Shown: positions 8,199 through 17,093 of the stretch, in pieces | Numbering within the stretch: position 1 is the stretch's first letter | How the letters are laid out: every line of letters begins with the position of its first letter | Assembly (NCBI GenBank): GCA_902489275.1 | Contig: CABTZK010000017.1 | Coordinates: 1 to 43,652, forward strand | From: an uncultured Porphyromonadaceae bacterium | Lineage (GTDB): Bacteria; Bacteroidota; Bacteroidia; Bacteroidales; Muribaculaceae | Reading direction: 5' to 3' | Length of the DNA stretch: 43,652 bases | The notes under the pieces: model-generated | The model's input: only the letters and a program-made list of their open reading frames with translations | Database searches by the model: none | What the model was told of the DNA's origin: nothing | Translations under genes and position numbers: made by a program

Positions 8199-8422
8199 CA
8201 AAAACAAGTGGATTTTGGCAATAATTTTTTCCATTGATATCCATTTAACTTAATTTGTTCACCTATTTTAATTTGCGAATTTGCGAAAAGAAATGAAAAG
8301 GATAATTTACAAGGAATTGGGCAACCTGCCAGTGCGCAGGCACCTTATTGGCGGGTAGGGCGCTCCCCCTCGCCTCAAAACAACAATACAACAAAACAAC
8401 TCATCATTAAACACCAAACATC

Positions 8423-10435
8423 ATGAAACGATTTCTACAAACTTTCATTTTGGCGCTCGTGGCGATCTCGGCGAGCGCCCTGACGTTCGTTGTGGACGGC
8501 TTCAAGTACGAGACGCTAAATGCCACAGCCGACGCCCCCTATCGAGTGTGCTGCGCGGGGTGGAGCGATGGGGCTTACCCCGAATCTATCTTAATTATCC
8601 CTTCCATTGTGTCTTATAATGGCATTACTTATAAGGTGTGCGGAATTGGATACAGTGCATTCTCTTTTAACAGAAACATTAATTTTTTGTATATTCCCTA
8701 TAACGTTGAGTATATTGACACGTATGCTTTTGCGGATTGCACCAACTTGGGGTATGTGCGTATCCCCAGCTCGGTTAGGGATATTTGGACTGGCGCCTTT
8801 AAAGGATGCGAGAGCCTTGAGTGTGTTGAGGTCGCTGGTATCTTGGGACCGCCTGAAACCCGTGAAGACGCTTTCGCCGCTTGTCACTCCAGGATGACCC
8901 TGTACGTCCCGCCTTACGACGGCAACGTAGAGGCCTACCGGGCTGCCATGTGCCAGGGCAGCAACCATTTTAGATCCGTCGAGGAACATGCATATATCTA
9001 TGACTTGAAATTTGGAGGCTCTAGCCAAGATGGGATGCTAGCTGTTGTCAAGAAGAACTCGAAGGATGTCGTCATTACAGGAGCTACAGTATGGAAAGAT
9101 ATGCTATCCGTTCCAAAATACGCAATTTGGGAGGGTGAACAGTACAACGTTACAGAAATCGCCCCCAGAGCCTTTAAGGACCGTGACGACATTGTCTCTT
9201 TGACATTCGACGACGGGGTTTTGCTGGACAAGATCGGGAACAAAGCCTTTGCGAGGAGCAGCCTCGAAAGTGTCAAGAATCTGAATGCGCGCGAGATTGG
9301 CGAGCTTGCGTTCCATGGCCTTCACAAATTGACCGAGGTGGAATTTGGCCCCGACGTGGAGGTGATTGGTTACGGTGCTTTTTTTGACTGCCGCATCGCC
9401 AACGATGTGATTTTGCCCTACGGATTAAAAAAGATTGGTGGCGACGCATTCTACAACAACTCGTTCAAGCGCATCCTCATCCCATCCTCGGTAGAGACGA
9501 TAGGGTTTAATTGCCTTGCCGAGAACAACTATCTGGAGGAAATCATCCTCAACAACGGCTGGTGCGATAAGCATGAAGGTTTTGACTTGACCAACGTGCC
9601 CACCTCGTGCCGCCTGCTCGTGCCCGTGAACTATGTGGAGCAATACAAGAACAACTCCAGCTGGGGCAAGCTGCAGGTGCAGGCCGGTGCCTACGACTTC
9701 AACTATGGCGAAGCGTTCAACCCCAATTCATCATACCACATGACAGTCACCAGCAGCTGGCCGGTGACCCACGAGGGGGAGACCTACGACGGCACGGCCA
9801 AGTATGTGTTCCACCCCAACATCCAATCGATTGACGATTTCATTCCAACCCTCTGCGAGGCCGACGGAATGCTGGGCGGCGACAAGCGCTACCTCATCAC
9901 CGAGATTGGCGACAGCTGCTTCTCGCACACGTCAACGGCATGGACCGGTCCAATGGACCTGACCGCTCTCACGGCGCTCCAGCGGATTGGGCATGACGCA
10001 TTCTGGGTCAGCTACTTCGAAGCGGTGAAGCTGCCTGCCAGCGTGACGCGAATGGACGAATTCGCCTTTTACTATATGCCCTACTTGACCGACTTCTACG
10101 TGGAGAATCTCGATCCCGTGAGCATCGAGGGAAATGTGGTGTTCTATGCTGATGATCAAGCGCGCGCCACGCTGCACGTGCCCACCCGGGCCGCGGTGGC
10201 CGCTTACCAGAACGCTCCTGTCTGGAGAGACTTCTACAAGATCGTGTGCGACAATGCGCTGACGGGCGACATCAACGGCGACGGCATCGTGAACGTGACC
10301 GACGTGACCGCCCTCATCAACACCATCCTGGGCACGGCCAGCTACGACGAGGCGCTGTGCGACCTCAACGGCGACGGCGTGGTGAACGTGACCGACGTGA
10401 CCGCCCTCATCAACCTCATCCTGAGCGGCGACTGA
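8423..10435 (+). CDS. Secreted BspA-type LRR_5 protein with C-terminal dockerin-like doublet
   Basis: This 670-residue protein has a signal peptide (MKRFLQTFILALVAISASA). Most of the body is BspA-type leucine-rich repeats of the LRR_5 kind, with the recurring pattern I-x-x-x-A-F-x-x-C/N-x-x-L-x-x-V/I-x-I-P-S-S-V (for example YAFADCTNLGYVRIPSSV). These solenoids often bind host or matrix proteins. Residues about 613 to 670 contain two copies of a dockerin-like calcium-loop unit, GDINGDGIVNVTDVTALIN and DLNGDGVVNVTDVTALIN, which ends the protein. In clostridia such doublets dock to cohesins; in Bacteroidales their partner is unknown. Base composition changes along the gene: AT-richer around 8590-8760 and very GC-rich at the end. 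It appears to be monocistronic, with terminators following. Confidence 0.88.
   Translation: MKRFLQTFILALVAISASALTFVVDGFKYETLNATADAPYRVCCAGWSDGAYPESILIIPSIVSYNGITYKVCGIGYSAFSFNRNINFLYIPYNVEYIDTYAFADCTNLGYVRIPSSVRDIWTGAFKGCESLECVEVAGILGPPETREDAFAACHSRMTLYVPPYDGNVEAYRAAMCQGSNHFRSVEEHAYIYDLKFGGSSQDGMLAVVKKNSKDVVITGATVWKDMLSVPKYAIWEGEQYNVTEIAPRAFKDRDDIVSLTFDDGVLLDKIGNKAFARSSLESVKNLNAREIGELAFHGLHKLTEVEFGPDVEVIGYGAFFDCRIANDVILPYGLKKIGGDAFYNNSFKRILIPSSVETIGFNCLAENNYLEEIILNNGWCDKHEGFDLTNVPTSCRLLVPVNYVEQYKNNSSWGKLQVQAGAYDFNYGEAFNPNSSYHMTVTSSWPVTHEGETYDGTAKYVFHPNIQSIDDFIPTLCEADGMLGGDKRYLITEIGDSCFSHTSTAWTGPMDLTALTALQRIGHDAFWVSYFEAVKLPASVTRMDEFAFYYMPYLTDFYVENLDPVSIEGNVVFYADDQARATLHVPTRAAVAAYQNAPVWRDFYKIVCDNALTGDINGDGIVNVTDVTALINTILGTASYDEALCDLNGDGVVNVTDVTALINLILSGD
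10271..10423 (+). repeat. 60-nt near-identical direct repeat encoding the dockerin units
   Basis: The units at 10271-10330 and 10364-10423 differ at only a few bases (period 93 nt, 31 codons). This suggests a recent tandem duplication or gene conversion in the 3' end of the gene. Confidence 0.85.
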
Positions 10436-10453
10436 CGCCCCATCCCCCCGCGG

Positions 10454-10501
10454 GGGGCAAGGCAGTTCCCCCATCCATTGCCCCTCGCTAAAATCTTTTT
10501 T
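10454..10501 (+). terminator. Possible first terminator after the BspA gene
   Basis: A 7-bp stem (10454-10460 with 10478-10484) has a 17-nt loop, followed after about 10 nt by a T run (10495-10501). It overlaps a 14-nt self-complementary run of C6-GC-G6 at 10444-10457. It is less regular than the hairpin that follows. Confidence 0.4.
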
Positions 10502-10514
10502 CCACCGATGAATG

Positions 10515-10546
10515 AGAGGGTGTGCCAAAAAAACGGCACACCCTCT
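10515..10546 (+). terminator. Strong intrinsic terminator after the BspA gene
   Basis: A perfect 12-bp stem (10515-10526 with 10535-10546) encloses an 8-base A-rich loop and is followed by a short T run (10546-10548). It sits 80 bases after the stop codon and before the next gene's promoter. Confidence 0.8.
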
Positions 10547-10656
10547 TTGTCGTCGCCTCGCCTGCAGATGGCCAAGTATTCTGAGAAAAAACACTTGATC
10601 AAGTGAATAATCAAACTTCAAAACGCCACGTGAGCGCTTTTACGAAAAAGATTGAG

Positions 10657-10664
10657 TAAATTTG
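10657..10664 (+). promoter_or_regulatory. -7 box of the FMN reductase gene
   Basis: TAAATTTG at 10657-10664 fits TAnnTTTG. No good -33 TTTG lies at the expected distance. The leader would be about 65 nt. Confidence 0.45.
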
Positions 10665-10734
10665 CACAGGCTTGTAGAATCCACGAGACTGATTAAAAAA
10701 GTTAAACCATAATACATCACGCAATTTGATTGAA

Positions 10735-11283
10735 ATGAAAAGTATTTTATTTATTGTGGGGTCTTTGCGCAAGAAATCGTTTAATCTTGAGTTGGCACGC
10801 ATGGCCGAAAAAGAACTCGAAGGCAAGGCGCAAGTCTCCTATCTCGATTATTCCAAGGTCCCGTTCGTCAACCAGGACCTTGAATTTCCAGCCTTGCCGG
10901 CTGTCACCGCGCTGCGCCAGGCCGTGGAGCATGCCGATGGGGTGTGGCTCTTCACCCCAGAGTACAACTACAGTTACCCCGGTCATGTGAAAAACCTCTT
11001 GGACTGGCTTTCGCGCCCTGTTGACCCTAACCATCGCTCAGCCCCGACCGTGCTCGCTGGCAAGAAGTTTGCGATTGCTGGCGCCGGCGGGAAAAACAAA
11101 ACCGCCACTTGCCGCAAGCTTTTGACGGCCTTGCTCACTGGCCTCGGCGCCCAAGTGATGACCCAATGCCAAACGGGGATTGGCTTGAATATTGAGGCTT
11201 GGACCGAAAATCGCATGATCCTCACCGATGAGCAGAAAGCGCAATTGAGGCAACAAGCCGAGGCCTTCCTGCAATTCATCTGA
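10735..11283 (+). CDS. NAD(P)H-dependent FMN reductase (flavodoxin fold)
   Basis: This 182-residue cytoplasmic protein of the NADPH-dependent FMN reductase family transfers electrons from NAD(P)H to flavin or quinone-type acceptors. The phosphate-binding loop GSLRKKSFN follows the first strand (residues about 7-15). The family motif FTPEYNYSYPGHVKNLLDWLSRP, which forms the flavin-binding loop and helix, is complete. The ATG at 10735 starts MKSILFIVG; an in-frame TTG three codons upstream is not needed. It stands alone between a terminator and a convergent gene. The natural substrate cannot be told. Confidence 0.9.
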   Translation: MKSILFIVGSLRKKSFNLELARMAEKELEGKAQVSYLDYSKVPFVNQDLEFPALPAVTALRQAVEHADGVWLFTPEYNYSYPGHVKNLLDWLSRPVDPNHRSAPTVLAGKKFAIAGAGGKNKTATCRKLLTALLTGLGAQVMTQCQTGIGLNIEAWTENRMILTDEQKAQLRQQAEAFLQFI

Positions 11284-11317
11284 CCATCACGGCTTTTCCC
11301 GGCTTTTGAGTAAGCGA

Positions 11318-11388
11318 CTCAATGCAAGTCTCGCGGCACTTCGCCAAAATCCATGTGAAAATAGGCGTGCCGCGAGACTTGCGTTGAG
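11318..11388. repeat. 22-bp inverted repeat between convergent genes
   Basis: The left arm (11318-11339) pairs with the right arm (11367-11388). The inner 16 bp are perfect, then there is one T/G wobble position, then 5 more paired bases. The loop is 27 nt. It lies between the stops of the FMN reductase (+) and the alpha-2-macroglobulin gene (-). Neither side has a T tract, so it is not a typical intrinsic terminator; a roadblock, RNA-stabilising hairpin or small palindromic element are alternatives. Confidence 0.8.
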
Positions 11389-11409
11389 GGCGCAGATGGG
11401 CTGTGGCGC

Positions 11410-14400
11410 TTAGCGAGCGCCCACTTGCAGCAATTCACCGGCACTGTGTGCGACCAGCTGCGGAGCATACTGGCTCTGTGCCGTGGCGATACCGGCAGCA
11501 AAGGTGCCCGCCGTGCTCACGTAGACATCGTAGCTAATCACGTGAGTGCCTTTCTGCAAGTTGTCAAAGAACAGATTGGTTTTTGAATCCTTGGTCTCTA
11601 AGTAGTACCAGCAGCGGTCGGCGTGGCGATAGCCCGAGAGCTGATCCTTGGGCTCGAAGCAAGCGCCACGCTCATCGGCCACGGTCACGTAGTCCATGTC
11701 CTTGTTGTTCTTGATGACCACGCGCACTTGCACCTTGTCGCCCACCTTGAGGCCGGTTGCCGAGGCTGGATGCAAGGTGCCGTCGGCAGCGTAGGTGTAG
11801 TACTCCTTGTGGATAGACAACTCGTCGATGGCTTGCTCTTTCACGGTCGTCATCTCTTGCTTGAACTGGCAGTAGACGGCTCCCCATGCGGGGCTGTTGC
11901 CGTCGCGCTCAATGTTCACCACCGAGCCGCTCTTGGCCTGCTCGATGGTCTTGCGGCCGTAGCCCACGTAGGCTGCCGTCTTGTCAAACGTGACAGGATC
12001 ACCATCGATGGTGATGTTGGCGGTTCCTTGATGGCTCAACCATTCACTTCCAGTGGAGAGAATCGTGTAGACCGCATCGGCGGCAAGGCTGCTGCTTCCC
12101 CAGTCGTTGCTCTGCTTCATGAGCAAAATCCACTTGCGTGTCAAGTCGATTTCTTCCTTTTGAGGGTCAACCTCGTTCAGCGCTTGCAGGATTGTGCTGG
12201 TGGTGGCTACCTTGTCGCGATAGCTCCAGTGGTCTTGCAGGTTATCCCAGTACATGCCCAGCTCGGGTTTCGTGATAGAGAACTCGCGAATGGAGCGAAC
12301 GATCTCCTGGGCGGCTTTCGAGTAGTTGTTGCGGTTGAGCGTCATGGCATAGAAGGCCTTGTTCAGCAGGCTCGTGCCTTTCCAGTCATCGATCATCGCC
12401 TTGAGCACGTTTTTCATCATGCTGGCGTTCTCTTGTCCCAGCGAATACTGCTTGAACATCGTGCGCACGTAGGCATAGTTGCTGAAACCGTGATAATTAT
12501 TCTTGCTATGTTTCAGTTGCTTTTTGAGCAGGCGCAAGTTTTCGGCATCGTAGTATTTCACGGCTTTTTTCACCATGCGGTTCACGTCGGCGTCGTCTTT
12601 GAGGTAGCCCAGTTGGTTCAGCTCGCCCACGAGCTCAAGAACGACTTCGGTTGCCCACAGCGAGCTCTTGCAGCCGGGGTAGCGGTACCAGGTGAAGCCG
12701 CCATCGGTCATCTGCAAGCTGCCGAGGCGCTCGATGATCTTCTGGTGCTCGGCCGCCATCTTTTTCTCGTCAAAGAGTTCGTTGAGTTTCGACATGCGTA
12801 GCGTTTGCCGGTCAGCCTCACGCAGCCAGGGCGAAGCCAGCAGAGTGCCAATTTTCAGGTCTTGGTTTTTGGCGAGTGTCGACACGAGCGTGCTGTCTTC
12901 CTCATGCGCCTTCCAGTAGAAAATGGCCTCGCGAATCTGAGGGTGCGCTTTGGCTACGCCTTGGGCAAGCACTTCGGCATAGAGGCTGTGGGCTAAGCTC
13001 GTGGTCACGTTGTAGTTGTTGTCAAAGATGGTGGGAAGCGCTGTCACGCAGTACCACACGGGATTGTTGCAGTACTCAATGGTCACGCGCGAACCCGCTT
13101 TCAGCGCAGGCATCGTGGTCTTGAAGGATGGCGTTTTAGCCTCCACATAGAATGGCTTGGTCTCAATCACGGCCGAGATAGCGCTCAGCACCGGTATCAT
13201 CACTTGCTCTCCGTCGCCAAAGTCGTCGTTGGCCGCTTTCACGCGGAAGCCCACAAAGGGCACGGTATCGGGCACAATCCAGTCGATAGCGAGCGGGTGA
13301 GTGCCCTTGGCGGCAAGCTGCTCGTTGAAGTCGCGGGTGGCGTAGATTTCAAGGGTGCGGGGATCGAACAATTCAATCACCGCATGGCAGTTTTGCACCT
13401 CTTCGGTAGCGTTCATCAGCGAGGCCGCCAGTGTGGCCTTGTCGCCTTGACGCAAGAAGCGCGGCAGGCTGGAGCGCACCATGATGGGCTTCTGCGTGAG
13501 CACCTCTCTCGTCACGGTGTCGCTCAGCAAGTCGCGGGTGTAGCCAATGGCTTGCATGATCCAGGTGGTGTTGAAATCGGGAGCCTCAAATTCAAGCGTG
13601 ATATTGCCTTGGGCGTCGCTCGTCAGCATGGGCTGCCACAGCGCTGTCTTGACATCGGCCTGGCGCACATGCACTTGGTCGAGATTCTTGGGGCCGCCCT
13701 GTTTCGCCTTTTGCATGCCGCCAGCGCCCACGCTATCACTTTCGGCCTTCGCAATGCCTTTAACGGTCCCCGCAATGCCTTTAACAACCACAGCTTCTTG
13801 GAGTTCTCCGCCCGCGTCAAAGTCTTTCATCTCGCTGTTTAAGGAGTTTGCCCTCATGAGCGTCATGGATTCAAACCTGGGGCTCATGTACTCGAAGAAG
13901 GACAGGTTGTAGAGCCAAAGCTCGGGAATCTCGAAGTTGATTCTTGAGTCCTTTCTGTTGGCTTGCCAGTCGAGCGAAGTCACTCCTGTGCCTCCCAAAT
14001 AATTTTGGTTGAAATGATATAAATTGATAGCATATTGATAGGAGCTCACCGAGAGATCCCACAGGTTCTCCGACAGGTCGTTGAGTGCCTTGTCGTACAT
14101 TTCGAGGAGCATGGCGCCTTGTAGGGGATTGCCATGCTTGTCTTGCAGTTGGAACGTCCATTTCTCATGGGTTCCCGGCACGAGCTTGTTGCGGAATGAG
14201 GTGACCTTGGCACTGATTTCCTGCTGGTTGATTTTCGAGGTCAAATATACCCGTTTCGACAGGTTTTTAAGATGATAGGTGTTGAAGAACTGAATACAGA
14301 TGTCCGCGTTAGGCTCGTTGGGAATCTGCACCTTGAAGTCGTGCAGGCCCCGCTGGTAGGTGAGCCAGCCCTCGCTCAGGATGCGTCTGTGGGTCGAGGC

Positions 14401-16977
14401 AATATAGTAGATGTGCGACATGGGCACTGAGGTGCCAATGAGCACGTGAGCCACATTGCGCTCGTCAACATATTGCTGCGCGCTGGGCATCCACATCGAG
14501 GCCTCGTCCATGGGCGCTTGCTTGTCGGTTTTGCGATAGAGCACCAGTTTGGCATCGTCGCGCGTGGTGCTGTCGCCTGCAATCATGACTTCGATGCTGT
14601 ATGCGCCCGAGGGCACGTCGGTCAGGTCAACGGTGGGCTTGTCGCTCTTGAAGCTGCCGGTTTTGATCACTTTCTTGCCTTGCTTGAGGGTGTACTGGCA
14701 ATCCACACTCTTCTCGTTCTCATCGGTCGTGTTGAAGACAACGGGAAGGCTCACGGGGGTGACGTTCTCCTGCTCGCAGTCCTCAATGTTAAGGCCGCGG
14801 CGGTTGCCAATGATGAAGTTGTGGTAGCCCTCGTGCGTTTCGCCAGCGGCATTGGTCACTTTGGCCACCATCATGTAACTGTGCCAGTCCTCCATATACC
14901 AGCGGATGTCGTCGTCCTTGCCGCCGTCCTTGTTCTCGTCGAAGAGGCTCGGAGCGTAGTCAACCGTAAATCGACCCTCGGCATCGGTCACGACAACGGT
15001 GTCGCTCAGCAGCTCGCCGCTCTTGCTGTTTTGCCATCGCCACCACCAGCTCCATTCGTTTTGCAAGAGCTGGAGCTCAACCTCGGCATTGGCCACAGGC
15101 ACGCCAGAGTAGGTCTCGGCTTTACCCGAAATCTTCACAGACTGCTTGCGGGTGAAGCTGTGGCGGTTGTCATCGAGCATGATGGAAAACGAGGGGGTCT
15201 TGTATTCACTCACGTTCACTCCCTTGCCGAGCAAGAAGCGATGGGTCTGGGCATGCTCAAAGCGTATGTCCCAACACCCATTCATGCGGTCGGCGGGAAT
15301 CTCGAATTTCCCCTCGATGCGGCCAAAGGCATCGGTCACAGCGGTCAGGGTATCGATCATCTTGCCGCTGGTGTCGTTGAAAGTGGCTTTGATTTTCTCG
15401 CCAGCCACCACGTTGTGCTGTCCTTTGACGGTTTCGTAGAGAATGGCGACAAATTTCACGGTCTCGCCAGGGCGATAGATGCCTAAGTCGGTATAGGCTT
15501 GAAGCGACTTGGCGTAATCCTGCCCGTTATCGTCAAAGCGACGGTAGTAGATCGTGGGAGCGTATTTGTCGTCGCCTTTGAGCAAGAAGAAATTGTCTTG
15601 CTTCACGGTGAGCGGTATCTCCACGCTGCCGTCAGCTCCAGTGATGCCCTTAAAATGATTCTTTACGGTTACGCCGCTCAACGGAGTACCCGTCTTGCTG
15701 TCGACCACAAAAATGCGCCCAGGCTTGTCTTTCTCTCCAATCGAGAACGCTGTCATGTCGAAGACGCTAAACGCATCGGGTACATAGAATTTTCGTTGGC
15801 GTTGGATTCTCCCATTGACTTCATATTCGGGTAGGAGGATATATCTGCCGTAGGTTTGTGGCGGAAAGGCTGTTTTCACCCGGTTGCGTTCAAAAGGCAC
15901 GGTTCCCTCGATGTCGACCGTGCGGCTATCAAGGAATTCCAGGTGATGAACATCTGCATACAGACCGCGGTTGCCTTTTTCCTGTAGGATACCATCGGGT
16001 ACACGATAGAGTTTGATCGTGACTCGGTTCACGTTTTTGCTGGCGATGTTCACCGGAATCGTGTCGCCCGTGTGCACGTTCTTGTCATAATCCAGCTGCA
16101 CTTTTTTAGCCTCGATGTCTTGAATGATATTTTGGACGGCGTTGGTGAAATAGCCATTGGGGAAGCGAGCCACGTAGTCTTTGAGCTCCTGGTATGGATG
16201 GTCCCAATTTTGGCTGTGCTCCACAAGCAGCAAGCCGCTTTCCTCGTGGTTCTTGTGCTTGTTGTAGACCTCGTGCAGATCCTCGCCTTCGGCGTGATAT
16301 TTGCTGTAGTAGTACAGCAGTGGCATGAGGGCTCCCGTTGCTCGCTCTCGTTGTGCCCACGACTTTTGCCACGCTATGGCCAGCGCATGGTTATTGCTGA
16401 GGTCAATCGCCGAATTGACTAAGAACTCAAAAAGCGTGGGCACATACTGCGCGCCGCGCTTGTCAAACTTGAGAATGTCCTTGTAGTCGGTCACTGGGCA
16501 TTGCTGCAGGGCTTGGGCATGGCTCAACGAGCGTTTGAGCAAGGTGTCGATGCGTGTGTTGAACTGCTCGTTGTCCCACTCGGTGTAGTCGGTTGAGACC
16601 TCCTCTTGGGCGTTGCGCCGGTCTCTCACGCCATAGTAGTCGCGATAGTCATCAAGCACGCGCGCCTCGATGTTGTAGAGCAAGGCTCGGTAGTCGAGGC
16701 GTTTCTCTATTTGGAGTATCGAGTCTATCTTGTTGACGATGCTTGGCAGGCTTTCCCGGGTGATGCGTCCCTCGGCCAGCGAGTACCGGATCACGGCATC
16801 GATCATCTTTTGCCCATCCTGGGCTTTCATGGCCTTGTTCAAGTCGACCAGGGCATTCTTGCTTTCAGTCTTCGGGTAGTCAAAGTCGGGAATGCCTTTA
16901 GCCTTGCCCGATGAGTGCAGTGGAAATAGCGCCATCATGCAAATTAGGGGAAAAAAATGTTTTAAAATCTTCATCAT
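11410..16977 (-). CDS. Large alpha-2-macroglobulin-like protein without thioester motif
   Basis: This 1855-residue protein starts with a signal peptide (MMKILKHFFPLICMMALF). MG-type domains follow; the MG2 signature GIYRPGETVKFVAILYE is near residue 500. The A2M core (LTSDAQGNITLEFEAPDFNTTWIMQAIGYT) is followed by an alpha/alpha barrel (TDGGFTWYRYPGCKSSLWATEVVLEL). Classical members trap proteases through a Cys-Gln thioester (CxEQ). The aligned place reads NVTT at residues 1323-1326, so no thioester can form. A TonB-plug-like box, ELQEAVVVKG, lies in the linker near residue 1060. The upstream ATG at 17031 would add 18 residues before the signal peptide and is unlikely. The transcript is convergent with the FMN reductase. 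It probably acts in the periplasm or on the outer membrane, perhaps in envelope defence or repair; that is inference. Confidence 0.88.
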   Translation of the reverse strand: MMKILKHFFPLICMMALFPLHSSGKAKGIPDFDYPKTESKNALVDLNKAMKAQDGQKMIDAVIRYSLAEGRITRESLPSIVNKIDSILQIEKRLDYRALLYNIEARVLDDYRDYYGVRDRRNAQEEVSTDYTEWDNEQFNTRIDTLLKRSLSHAQALQQCPVTDYKDILKFDKRGAQYVPTLFEFLVNSAIDLSNNHALAIAWQKSWAQRERATGALMPLLYYYSKYHAEGEDLHEVYNKHKNHEESGLLLVEHSQNWDHPYQELKDYVARFPNGYFTNAVQNIIQDIEAKKVQLDYDKNVHTGDTIPVNIASKNVNRVTIKLYRVPDGILQEKGNRGLYADVHHLEFLDSRTVDIEGTVPFERNRVKTAFPPQTYGRYILLPEYEVNGRIQRQRKFYVPDAFSVFDMTAFSIGEKDKPGRIFVVDSKTGTPLSGVTVKNHFKGITGADGSVEIPLTVKQDNFFLLKGDDKYAPTIYYRRFDDNGQDYAKSLQAYTDLGIYRPGETVKFVAILYETVKGQHNVVAGEKIKATFNDTSGKMIDTLTAVTDAFGRIEGKFEIPADRMNGCWDIRFEHAQTHRFLLGKGVNVSEYKTPSFSIMLDDNRHSFTRKQSVKISGKAETYSGVPVANAEVELQLLQNEWSWWWRWQNSKSGELLSDTVVVTDAEGRFTVDYAPSLFDENKDGGKDDDIRWYMEDWHSYMMVAKVTNAAGETHEGYHNFIIGNRRGLNIEDCEQENVTPVSLPVVFNTTDENEKSVDCQYTLKQGKKVIKTGSFKSDKPTVDLTDVPSGAYSIEVMIAGDSTTRDDAKLVLYRKTDKQAPMDEASMWMPSAQQYVDERNVAHVLIGTSVPMSHIYYIASTHRRILSEGWLTYQRGLHDFKVQIPNEPNADICIQFFNTYHLKNLSKRVYLTSKINQQEISAKVTSFRNKLVPGTHEKWTFQLQDKHGNPLQGAMLLEMYDKALNDLSENLWDLSVSSYQYAINLYHFNQNYLGGTGVTSLDWQANRKDSRINFEIPELWLYNLSFFEYMSPRFESMTLMRANSLNSEMKDFDAGGELQEAVVVKGIAGTVKGIAKAESDSVGAGGMQKAKQGGPKNLDQVHVRQADVKTALWQPMLTSDAQGNITLEFEAPDFNTTWIMQAIGYTRDLLSDTVTREVLTQKPIMVRSSLPRFLRQGDKATLAASLMNATEEVQNCHAVIELFDPRTLEIYATRDFNEQLAAKGTHPLAIDWIVPDTVPFVGFRVKAANDDFGDGEQVMIPVLSAISAVIETKPFYVEAKTPSFKTTMPALKAGSRVTIEYCNNPVWYCVTALPTIFDNNYNVTTSLAHSLYAEVLAQGVAKAHPQIREAIFYWKAHEEDSTLVSTLAKNQDLKIGTLLASPWLREADRQTLRMSKLNELFDEKKMAAEHQKIIERLGSLQMTDGGFTWYRYPGCKSSLWATEVVLELVGELNQLGYLKDDADVNRMVKKAVKYYDAENLRLLKKQLKHSKNNYHGFSNYAYVRTMFKQYSLGQENASMMKNVLKAMIDDWKGTSLLNKAFYAMTLNRNNYSKAAQEIVRSIREFSITKPELGMYWDNLQDHWSYRDKVATTSTILQALNEVDPQKEEIDLTRKWILLMKQSNDWGSSSLAADAVYTILSTGSEWLSHQGTANITIDGDPVTFDKTAAYVGYGRKTIEQAKSGSVVNIERDGNSPAWGAVYCQFKQEMTTVKEQAIDELSIHKEYYTYAADGTLHPASATGLKVGDKVQVRVVIKNNKDMDYVTVADERGACFEPKDQLSGYRHADRCWYYLETKDSKTNLFFDNLQKGTHVISYDVYVSTAGTFAAGIATAQSQYAPQLVAHSAGELLQVGAR
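13750..13785 (-). repeat. Short in-frame tandem repeat in the alpha-2-macroglobulin linker
   Basis: A 15-nt sequence is repeated exactly at 13750-13764 and 13771-13785 (period 21 nt). It encodes VKGIA twice, next to the plug-like box ELQEAVVVKG. Confidence 0.8.
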
Positions 16978-17028
16978 CGTATGTTGTGTCAATTGTTGAA
17001 ATGCTACAAAATCGATACCATTAGAATG

Positions 17029-17036
17029 CAAATATA
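17029..17036 (-). promoter_or_regulatory. -7 box of the alpha-2-macroglobulin gene
   Basis: On the minus strand TATATTTG (plus 17036-17029) is a full TAnnTTTG match, 52 bases upstream of the start codon. A -33 TTTG at the usual spacing is not visible. Confidence 0.45.
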
Positions 17037-17093
17037 GTGATAATATTTCTTGTGCTCACCATTTGCTTTGTTAATAAAACTAATTAATGTGCG

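Larger units (their letters stand above)
7932..8422. other. 491-nt divergent intergenic region
   Basis: This AT-rich region lies between the minus-strand cluster and the plus-strand BspA gene. It holds a putative plus promoter at 8170-8198 and a 12-nt direct repeat (8031-8042 and 8060-8071). The plus-strand leader after the promoter is long, about 220 nt. I found no good minus-strand TAnnTTTG match for the leftward operon and no convincing small gene. Confidence 0.6.

Noticed and set aside
10444..10457. 14-nt perfect palindrome of C and G
   Set aside because: It is a low-complexity run with no room for a proper loop; probably part of the terminator region, not a binding site.
11623..15486. 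Several long plus-strand frames within the alpha-2-macroglobulin gene
   Set aside because: The minus-strand gene has convincing domains throughout; the plus frames are antisense shadows without signals or promoters.
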